Origin: JAFNAG01 sp963824985
GTDB lineage: Bacteria > Acidobacteriota > UBA6911
Assembly (NCBI GenBank): GCA_963824985.1
Contig: CAWGRQ010000039.1
Coordinates: forward strand, 1 to 64,000
Length of the DNA: 64,000 nucleotides
Direction: 5' to 3'
In this document: piece after piece, positions 8,869 to 16,057 of the stretch
How positions within the stretch are numbered: position 1 is the first letter of the stretch
Layout of the letters: each line of letters begins with the position of its first letter
Made by a program: the position numbers and the translations under genes
Notes under the pieces: model-generated
Told to the model about the DNA's origin: nothing
Seen by the model: the letters and a program-made list of their open reading frames with translations, nothing else
Databases searched by the model: none

Positions 8869-9578
8869 GCGAGCCCTACGGATGGAACCACTACGGCATC
8901 CTCGACCACGCGTCCATCGAGGAGTGAAATTCTTCTCCGCACTCGCTGCGCGACCTGCGGATCGTGCGTAACCACAATCAGTGTGACGCCCCTCTCCTGC
9001 CGCAGGCTTTCCAGAAGATCCAGCGTGGCGAGCGCATTCACGCTATCCAGGTTTCCGGTCGGCTCATCGGCAAGGAGAAGAACCGGTTCATTCGCCAGGC
9101 TGCGGGCGATCGCCACTCTCTGGCGCTCGCCTCCCGACAGTTGCGGCGTGAGCTGGTGCAGACGGTCGGCCAGGCCCACCCGTTCGAGCAACTCCTGCGC
9201 GCGCCGGCGGCGGCGAACGCTCCCCCACCCCATTTCAAACATCGGGATCTGGACATTCTCCAGGGCCGTCAAAGCCGGCAACAGGTGGAATGACTGAAAT
9301 ATGAACCCGATGGTGCGGGAGCGGAAAGCGGCCAGGTCGCGCCGCAGGCGCAGCGGTTGGTTTTCAAAAATGATCTCGCCTGAAGTGGGCTGGTCAAGCG
9401 CTCCCAGCAGATGCAAGAGGGTGCTCTTGCCGCTGCCGCTCGGACCGATGATGGCAACAAACTCGCCGCGGTCAATGCCCAGGTCCACCCCGCGCAGCGC
9501 ATGGATCCTCCCATTTTCAAAGGATCGCCCCACGCCGCGGACCTCGATCAATATGTCCGGATTGGAAGAATCGGCCAA
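8862..9578 (-). CDS. ABC transporter ATP-binding protein, LolD/MacB type
   Basis: This 238-residue ATPase has all canonical motifs: Walker A GPSGSGKST, Q-loop FIFQSFHLLP, signature LSGGERQR, Walker B VLLLADEPTGNLDS, and the switch His in VVTHD. The GNLDS motif and the LLPALTALENVQIP segment are typical of the LolD/FtsE/MacB subfamily, which works with FtsX-like permeases. The only such permease in the window is at 5073-6194, on the other strand and 2.7 kb away. The pairing is therefore plausible but not shown. The 3' end overlaps the caspase-like gene tail to tail. Confidence 0.9.
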   Translation of the reverse strand: MADSSNPDILIEVRGVGRSFENGRIHALRGVDLGIDRGEFVAIIGPSGSGKSTLLHLLGALDQPTSGEIIFENQPLRLRRDLAAFRSRTIGFIFQSFHLLPALTALENVQIPMFEMGWGSVRRRRRAQELLERVGLADRLHQLTPQLSGGERQRVAIARSLANEPVLLLADEPTGNLDSVNALATLDLLESLRQERGVTLIVVTHDPQVAQRVRRRISLLDGRVVEDAVVVPSVGLAY

Positions 9579-9672
9579 GCAGTCCCCCGGTTTATTGATT
9601 GCGGCGCCGGATCACGTTCGCCATGGATCGCGGCCCCGGCAGCCCGGACGCCGGGCGCGCGTGCAGCTCCCG

Positions 9673-10623
9673 CTATTTGATGTTGGCAATCAGCTCGGTG
9701 AGCGCCTGCCTCCCCGCCGCTTCCGAGGCGACCCCAAGAGCCACCGCAATGTTTTTCCCCGCCCGCACGGCAGCCATATTGCCGTAAAAACTGTCCGTGC
9801 CCGAGAAGCCGCCGTCACCCGGAGCCTTCAGATCCTTGACTCCCTTCCCCGCGGTCGAGAGGAACTGGTGATACCGTGCCAGCGCATCCTGCGCCGCGGC
9901 AGGCGTCTCCATCCCGATCAGGATCAGCTTGTATTCAACATTGCCGGCTTTATATTTCGCTTCAAAGCCATTGGCAAAATAGCTCTGGGCAAGCACGTCC
10001 TTGGGAATGTAGACCACGGTGTGCGGCAACTGATTCGGCTTTGGGAACCAGGACACTTCGGCGGGCTCTGCCCCAGGGGTTGCGACCTTTCCAGCCACCG
10101 CGTTGGCGAGCTTGATCATTTCCTGCTTGACCGCGTCCTTTTCATCGAAGGTTGTGATTTTCACGTAGTAGGTCCCGGTCCAGAAATTCACCGAGGTCCC
10201 GCCGGAATACCCTTCGTTGCCGATCTTCAGGAAGGGATATTCGGGATTGCGTTCCTGCGTGTAGATGCCGAAAGCGTTGAGCGGATCTTTCATTCGGTAG
10301 ACATCAACCACCGCCTGGGAGCCTGTGCCTTCCTGGGAATAATCGGCGGTGACGACTTCCTGAAAGCCATATGCAAGATAACCATCCGCGGCGCCGTCGA
10401 TAAACTCCCAGAGATCCCCCGAGGAGAAGGACCTCGGCGGCTGGGCCATTCCCCAGCCGGGAACTTCATTTTTTGCCGGAAGCAGCGCCAGCAGATCCGG
10501 TGAGACTCCGGGAGCGCCCGCCGGGGCGACCGTCTTGGTCTGCTCCACGCCGCTCTCCGGTTTGCCGCAGGACCAGAGACCCAGGCCGAACATCACCAAC
10601 AAAAGGTAAGCCGCTTTCTTCAT
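9673..10623 (-). CDS. Periplasmic lipoprotein, DUF6599-like
   Basis: The 316-residue product begins with a lipoprotein signal (MKKAAYLLLVMFGLGLWSC) whose Cys19 would be lipidated. The mature part contains SGDLWEFIDGAADGYLAYGF, DVYRMKDPLNAFGIYTQERN and NFWTGTYYVKITTFDEK, segments I associate from memory with acidobacterial DUF6599 proteins. It is the last gene of a minus-strand group after the ferredoxin-type fusion (33-bp gap) and the DUF362 gene, which supports a shared redox or envelope function. No catalytic residues are evident. The mature protein would face the periplasm. Confidence 0.7.
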   Translation of the reverse strand: MKKAAYLLLVMFGLGLWSCGKPESGVEQTKTVAPAGAPGVSPDLLALLPAKNEVPGWGMAQPPRSFSSGDLWEFIDGAADGYLAYGFQEVVTADYSQEGTGSQAVVDVYRMKDPLNAFGIYTQERNPEYPFLKIGNEGYSGGTSVNFWTGTYYVKITTFDEKDAVKQEMIKLANAVAGKVATPGAEPAEVSWFPKPNQLPHTVVYIPKDVLAQSYFANGFEAKYKAGNVEYKLILIGMETPAAAQDALARYHQFLSTAGKGVKDLKAPGDGGFSGTDSFYGNMAAVRAGKNIAVALGVASEAAGRQALTELIANIK

Positions 10624-10656
10624 GATGAATCCCTCACAATATTGGACGGTTTCCGA

Positions 10657-12393
10657 TTAACGATACGCGCCGCTTTCCAGGCGTATTTGATTCTTGCGCG
10701 AACGCGTCTCCCCAATGTTGGTGACGTACACCGCCGGCCGGTCAATAACCGGACAGACATTTTCGCAGATGCCGCAGCCGACACAGAGATCCACGTCAAC
10801 CCGGGGCCGCTGAACCGTGACCGTGGTGCCATCGCGGCGCGAGACGGTTTCCGCCTGGACCCAGATCGCTTTCGGGGACGTCGGGCAAAATTCCTCGCAG
10901 ACGATACACGGAGTCGCCATTGCCCACGGCAGGCATCTCCCCTGATCGTAGAACGCCGTGCCGATCTTCACGGGGCGCGGGCTTTTGGCGCCCGGGCTCC
11001 CGGAACCACCGTCCGCCTTGCCCAGTTTTTCGGCTTCGGTCAGTTTCCAGATGGCTCCGGTGGGACAGACCTGGCTGCAGAGAACGCAGCTGTATTCGCA
11101 ATAGCCTACCCGCATCTTCAGCATCGGCGTCCATAGCCCTTCCACGCCGCTTTCAAACAGGGCCGGCTGGATCGCGTTGGTCGGACACACCTTCATGCAC
11201 TCGCCGCACCGGATGCACCGGGCCAGGAATTGAGCCTCATCGACCGATCCCGGGGGGCGAATCACCCCGGCATTGTAATCCTTGGCCAGACCCGTGCTGG
11301 CACGGATGACCGGCAGCACCACCATGCCGGCCGCAACACTCTCAAGGGCCCGCCGCCGCTTGAGGTCCGGCAGGGGATTTACGGCATCCGTCTTCGGGAA
11401 AAACTTGAAACGGATGACATCTTCGGGGCAGGCCACCTCGCAATTGAAACAGAGATGGCATTCGGCCTGCCGCCAGGGTACTTTCCCCTGGGGGTCGCAG
11501 GCCCCCTGGCAGTGGAGCAGGCAGCGGTTGCAGTCGTCGCATTGGGCGTGTTTCTTCTCCATGCCGAAAATCGACAAGCGCGACAGCAGTCCCAGGAGCG
11601 CGCCGAGCGGGCAGATTCCCCGGCACCAGAAGCGCGTGATGAAGCGATTCAGCACCGCGATGGTCAGAAAGATCGCTCCCAGCACAAATCCGAAATGATA
11701 GTACTGAGGTTTGAAACTCAGGAGATTGGATCCGAACAGTCTATACCCGGCGTCCGCGAGCCACTGGAACGCGGCGAGGTTGGTTCCATACATGAAATCG
11801 AGCCCGGTTCGAAGTACAAAACCGATCCCCGGAAGGATGGAGACCGCCAGGGAACGCACCAGGAACGGGATCGGATCCAGGAGGCCGGTCTGCAGCGATG
11901 TGAACAGCGACATCGCAATCAGGCCAAAGAGCAGGTAGTACTTGGTGGACATCCACTTCTTATAGTGATTGGCATCGACCCGCTTCTTGCCTTTGCGCTC
12001 GGGTTTGTAGCTCGAAAAAAGGTGGTTGATCGTGCCCAGCGGGCAGATCCAGCCGCAAAAGAGCCTGCCGATCACGATCGTGACGGCGATCAGGATGAGC
12101 GCCCAGATCACCTTCCCGTAGAGAGCATGGGTCGAGAGCGCCGTGGAAAAGGCGACCAGGGGGTCCATTTCCAGGAAGATGCTGACGGGATAATCCAGTC
12201 GGACGGCGTCCGTCGCTCCCCGCGAAAATGTGCCGCGGAACTCGGTCTGGAACAGCAGGAACAGGAACACTCCCAGGAAAACGAACTGCGAAATCCGGCG
12301 CAGCGAGCGCAACCACATTCTCGGCTTTCGTTTTGTGGCCGGGCCGGGGATGGCGGATTCCGCGCGCGGGGGGGTGCTATTCGAGGCTGACAT
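10657..12393 (-). CDS. Membrane-bound polyferredoxin, NapH-NapG-like fusion
   Basis: The 578-residue protein has an N-terminal membrane half with about five helices and two NapH/NosR-type cytoplasmic motifs, FCGWICPLG (112-120) and WCRGICPLG (256-264). Cys-rich clusters follow at 285-300, 312-322 (CHLCFNCEVACP), 393-404 (CIRCGECMKVCP), 432-444 (CEYSCVLCSQVCP), 496-504 and 537-548 (CVGCGICENVCPV). That is enough for several 4Fe-4S centres. NapH and NapG are normally separate quinol-dehydrogenase subunits; here both parts lie in one chain. It overlaps the DUF362 gene by 17 bp. Inferred role: electron transfer from membrane quinol to a periplasmic or cytoplasmic acceptor. No terminal reductase is nearby. 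Confidence 0.85.
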   Translation of the reverse strand: MSASNSTPPRAESAIPGPATKRKPRMWLRSLRRISQFVFLGVFLFLLFQTEFRGTFSRGATDAVRLDYPVSIFLEMDPLVAFSTALSTHALYGKVIWALILIAVTIVIGRLFCGWICPLGTINHLFSSYKPERKGKKRVDANHYKKWMSTKYYLLFGLIAMSLFTSLQTGLLDPIPFLVRSLAVSILPGIGFVLRTGLDFMYGTNLAAFQWLADAGYRLFGSNLLSFKPQYYHFGFVLGAIFLTIAVLNRFITRFWCRGICPLGALLGLLSRLSIFGMEKKHAQCDDCNRCLLHCQGACDPQGKVPWRQAECHLCFNCEVACPEDVIRFKFFPKTDAVNPLPDLKRRRALESVAAGMVVLPVIRASTGLAKDYNAGVIRPPGSVDEAQFLARCIRCGECMKVCPTNAIQPALFESGVEGLWTPMLKMRVGYCEYSCVLCSQVCPTGAIWKLTEAEKLGKADGGSGSPGAKSPRPVKIGTAFYDQGRCLPWAMATPCIVCEEFCPTSPKAIWVQAETVSRRDGTTVTVQRPRVDVDLCVGCGICENVCPVIDRPAVYVTNIGETRSRKNQIRLESGAYR

Positions 12394-13354
12394 ACTTCAC
12401 CTGCAGTTCGGCGTAATTCATGTTTCCCAAACCCCGTTGGTGCCCGATCACGATGTAGGGGATTTGTTCCGCCTTGAGACCCAGAAACGAGGCGCCAAAG
12501 GCGTCGATCGCCACCGGATCCACGCCGGCGACGACGGTCTTGACGAGCTTGACGTCGTTCAGATTGCCGCCCTGAGGTCCGTTGGCCATCAGGACCCGGT
12601 AGGCATCCAGAACGGTCAATGTCGGCCTCACGAATGTCGCCAGATCCGCAATGCCGACATCGACGTTCTGGTGAAGCTGGTTTCTTCTGCCCCCGAGAAT
12701 CCCATACCAGTTCTTCATCCCGATGGTGACCCTCGAAAGATTGTGATGCTTCACGATCGGAACGTTGATGATCTTGTCGGCTTCGAGGATCGGGGTGTAA
12801 ATCGGCCACACTGAGAGCAGTTCGCCGTTCAACCGGTAATCGCGGAATTTGCGTTCCTCCGGCAGCAGCACCGTCGCGCCTACGGATTCAGCGGCCCTGG
12901 CGATGCCGCTGCGCATGAAACATCGCCGGGGATCATTGCAGGAAACGTCGGTGACGACGACCTTTTTTGCGCCGGCCTGAAAGCACTGTTCGACCAGCGA
13001 TTTCACCAGGTCGGGATTGGTGTTCGCCGCCTGCTGCGGAACGCGGTCCCATCCGATGTTGGGCTTCAGGACGACCACGTCGCCGCGCGAGACGAATTTC
13101 CCCATTCCGCCCAGGGCCGCCATCGCCGCCAGGGCGAGCGCGTCGGGTGCGCCGCCGGAAGCAACTGCCATCCGGGGAAGCTCGGAGCCGATGTCGACAC
13201 GGTAGTTTCTCACCTGGGAAGCCGACAGTTCCCGACCCGGATGTTGACTGCGGGAATGCAGCCAATATCCGAGCCCGCACGCAGCCGCCACGCCGGCTCC
13301 GACGCGGCCCGATCGGATCAAGAAATCACGCCGGTCCATTTCCTTTTCTTTCAT
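12377..13354 (-). CDS. DUF362-domain protein with Tat-type signal
   Basis: This 325-residue protein starts with MKEKEMDRRDFLIRSGR followed by a hydrophobic stretch, a twin-arginine-like signal (RRDFL) that suggests export of a folded, probably cofactor-containing protein. The rest shows DUF362 landmarks: VVLKPNIGWD, KVVVTDVSCNDPRRCF, INVPIVKHHNLSRVTIGMKN and GVDPVAIDAFGASFLG. DUF362 proteins often occur with 4Fe-4S domains, and here the partner ferredoxin gene overlaps its end by 17 bp. The biochemical role of the family is not established. The MarR-type regulator gene lies 9 bp upstream on the same strand. Confidence 0.85.
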   Translation of the reverse strand: MKEKEMDRRDFLIRSGRVGAGVAAACGLGYWLHSRSQHPGRELSASQVRNYRVDIGSELPRMAVASGGAPDALALAAMAALGGMGKFVSRGDVVVLKPNIGWDRVPQQAANTNPDLVKSLVEQCFQAGAKKVVVTDVSCNDPRRCFMRSGIARAAESVGATVLLPEERKFRDYRLNGELLSVWPIYTPILEADKIINVPIVKHHNLSRVTIGMKNWYGILGGRRNQLHQNVDVGIADLATFVRPTLTVLDAYRVLMANGPQGGNLNDVKLVKTVVAGVDPVAIDAFGASFLGLKAEQIPYIVIGHQRGLGNMNYAELQVKYVSLE

Positions 13355-13363
13355 GAGACAGGA

Positions 13364-13990
13364 TCACTTTCGAATGCCCGTTGGATCATTTTCCTGCGCC
13401 TCGGCCGCCTTGCCCCGGTTTTCCAGGTGTTCCTTGTGATGCTGGTACAGGCAGCGCCGGCTGAGCAGCTTGCGCAGCACACATTTTTCGCGGAAGTAGA
13501 GGCCGCATTGCAGGCACATCTGTTCCGCCCGGGCGCTGTGTTCGATAATGCGGGCCGAGAGGCGGTCGAGCAGCAGCGCGGCCTGCTGCAGTTCCTCGGG
13601 ATCGAATTGTCCGAAAACCTGCTGCAGCTTGCGCCTGCGGGCCTCGTCATACGCGGCAAGGAGGCGCCGGCTGAGCTGCGTCAGGGAGAGGTGTATCGCG
13701 CGACGGTCGGCTTCGCCCTCGCTGCGCCGCAACAGCATCATCCGCACCAGCTTGTCCACAGCCTTGCTGGCTGCCGCGTTGCTGACTCCGAGGAAGGCGG
13801 CGACGTCGCCGATGGTCTGGGCTTCGGTAAGGCTCACCAGTTTGAGCAGTTTCAGCTGGGACACGGTGATCTGGTCGCCCCCTGACTCCCGCAGCAACTC
13901 CTCTTCGATCACATCCGCCACGGTCGAGGCGAACACATGAGCGCTGCCAAGAAAATCGTTGATCCGATCGTTCGTATCGTTCTCGGTCAT
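13364..13990 (-). CDS. MarR-type regulator with a four-cysteine C-terminal tail
   Basis: From the ATG at 13990 the product has 208 residues. The frame is open to 14083, but that extension is not MarR-like. The winged-helix core is clear: ITVSQLKLLKLVS, TIGDVAAFLGVSNAAASKAV as recognition helix, and the wing GEADRRAIHLSLT. The unusual part is a C-terminal extension with Cys159, Cys162, Cys170 and Cys180 (spacing C-x2-C-x7-C-x9-C) among Arg/Lys/His residues, able to hold an iron-sulfur cluster or zinc. It is the first gene of the group that continues into DUF362, the polyferredoxin and the lipoprotein (9-bp gap), so it probably controls that operon in response to redox state or metal. Confidence 0.8.
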   Translation of the reverse strand: MTENDTNDRINDFLGSAHVFASTVADVIEEELLRESGGDQITVSQLKLLKLVSLTEAQTIGDVAAFLGVSNAAASKAVDKLVRMMLLRRSEGEADRRAIHLSLTQLSRRLLAAYDEARRRKLQQVFGQFDPEELQQAALLLDRLSARIIEHSARAEQMCLQCGLYFREKCVLRKLLSRRCLYQHHKEHLENRGKAAEAQENDPTGIRK

Positions 13991-14109
13991 CCGCAGACGG
14001 TCTCCATGCCGGATCGTAAAAGGTGCAGAGATTTTAGCACATCGACAATCCCCGCTCCGCAAATACGGTGTCTCCACCCGCATTTTGTCGGGCCGGGCGG
14101 AGCCGGCCC

Positions 14110-15551
14110 TCAGGAGCGCAGAAGGGTCAGGAACTGATCGATGAGGCGTGGAGGAAACACTCCACCCTCCTCGAAAACCGCCCGCCGGGCCGCAAGAAGC
14201 TCGGCGATTTGCGCGAAGGACGCGGGGAGCCGCTCTTGACCATTCATGGAGGGCGCTGCCTTCGCCTGATGCGCTGTGGATGTGCTCGCCAGAAGGTCGT
14301 CGAGGTTCCCGCCGGAGCGCGCGGCCAGCATTGCCTGAGCAACCCCGGCCAGGAGGAGGTGCGGATGAGCCGAGCCGTCGGGCAGGCGGAATTCAATGGT
14401 CGGCGGGCTGACCACGCGGCCGGCGGCGGTCGTGGTGGTAAGCGGCAGCCGCACTAACGCATGGCGGTCGAAGGCGCCCCAGGTGATTCCGGCAGGCGCC
14501 TCTTTTGCCTGGCTCAGCCGGACGAATGACCCGGTGCTGCGGTTGCCGAAGGCCATGAGTGCGGCGCCATACTGCACCAGCCCGGCGACGAGCCACTTCC
14601 CCGGCGCGCTGAGCTCATTCCCTCCGGAACTGCGCCCGGCGTGCTGCCCATCAACCATGGGCGACAGGTGGAAATGCAGCCCGGAGCCTGCGTGTCCTCT
14701 ACGTAGAATGGGATCGAAGCTGCAGCGCATCCCGCAATCATGCACCAGATTCCGCAGCACCCACTGGGTCAGCACAACCGCATCTGCCGCCAGGGGCAGC
14801 GGCGACAGTGCCAGTTCCACCTCGTGCTGCTCCCAGATCATGTCATCGGCCTCGGTGGCGGCGATGTAGCCGACTTCGCTGTGGCCGTATTTGACCGGTA
14901 CGCCGATTTCCGCCAGCATGATCAGCGCCTTCCGGCGCAGCGCCTGGCCAAACACGAAGGGCGAGCTTGCGTGGTAGCCGCGTTCATCGGCGCCGTAAAT
15001 GTCGCTTTCGGCGGCATGCTTCCCCAGAAAATATTCCACCTCGCCATGGGCCCAGAGATCCACTCCGGTTTCGGCCCGCACCCGGTCATAACCGCGCCGG
15101 ACAATGGCATCCGGCGACTCGAGCAGCGGCCTGCCGTCCTGGCCCACGTGATGGCACATCAGAACGAGGGTCGGGCTGCCGGAAAACGGGTCCAGAAAAG
15201 CGCTTTCGATTCGAGGCCGAAGCAGCATGTCGGAGGCCGCCGCGCGTATTCCTTTCCCGGCAAACAGACTGGATCCGTCGGCGCGCTCTCCCCCTCGAGG
15301 ATGTCCCGCAGATGCTCGGCGTCGCGCGGCACAAAATCCAGCGTCTTCAGCCACCCGTCGCCCCCTACGTGCATCAGGCTGATCAGCCGTATCCGCCTCT
15401 CCCGGTAAAGATCCACCAGGTCATGGATAGCCCAGGACGCCGCCGGCTTGCCGATGAGGCGTTCCAGAGTGCGCGCCGGAAGAGCGCCGCCGGCAAGGCA
15501 ATCCGGATCGCCTCCGGTGGTTTCCGATCGATTTATGCATGTGTCGTTCAT
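14110..15551 (-). pseudogene. Glutamine synthetase family protein with one frameshift
   Basis: The N-terminal part (15551 to about 15290) ends in LRDILEGE. The continuation is in another frame and starts GERADGSSLFAGKG, which contains the GS DGSS motif. The break is at a C5 run on the plus strand (15290-15294). One more base there restores 481 codons and a continuous GS-I-type fold. Later GS landmarks are GEVEYFLG, the ligand region GHAGSGLHFHLSPM, TGSFVRLSQAKEAP and IEFRLPDGSAHPH. The family joins ammonia or an amine to a glutamate-like acid using ATP. This sequence diverges from standard GlnA, so the substrate may differ. The homopolymer location makes a sequencing error quite possible; if the break is real the gene is dead. 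Confidence 0.85.
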
Positions 15552-15668
15552 GATCTGCTTTCCCCCAGCCCTGGGCCGATCCCGGCGAACGAATGCTGTC
15601 GGATCCGGCGGCGTCAGTCTAGCACGTCCTGTGCCTTGGAAGTCAACCGGCCAGCCCGCACGATTGCC

Positions 15669-15874
15669 GGTAATTGTTTAGCCAAATATAATGGATGAAG
15701 AAATAAAGCGCAAAGACGCAAAGGCACAAGGACGCAAAGATCGTCGCTGACCAACAGGCGTGGGCGCAGCGCTTCGCGCTGGCACATCCTTGGACGAGCC
15801 GAAAGGGGTTCCCTTTGCGGCCTTGCGGCCTTGCGTCTTTGCGTTCTGCTGTTAAGCATTGGCTGAACAGTTGC
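15669..15874 (+). repeat. Inverted-repeat element, copy A (206 bp)
   Basis: The ends are related inverted sequences (AATTGTTTAGCC at left; GGCTGAACAGTTG at right). Inside, GCGCAAAGACGCAAAGGCAC and its opposite GCCTTGCGTCTTTGCG face each other. The left 120 bp matches the reverse complement of the right part of 62764-63059, including CAACAGGCGTGGGCGCAGCG and GCTTCGCGCTGG. It has no ORF. It lies in the 506-bp gap before the intact sortilin-like gene; the rest of that gap shows nothing else. Confidence 0.8.
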
Positions 15875-16057
15875 GATTGCTGAACGGATGCCTCAGGGAA
15901 CAATTCGCCGAAGCGAGGCCATTTCCGGCTTGCTTCTCCGGGCGGACCCACGATACAAATGTTCCTGTTCTGAGACAGTCTGCGGCATGGTGTGGCCGAA
16001 ATTCCGCAGGGGAACAGTTCCGCAAAATATTTGCCCTCTTCAAAGGAGTTTTCAAAA

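Noticed and set aside
11230..12390. A 386-codon plus-strand frame opposite the polyferredoxin gene
   Set aside because: The opposite strand has many spaced Cys clusters with known motifs, so this frame is a shadow.
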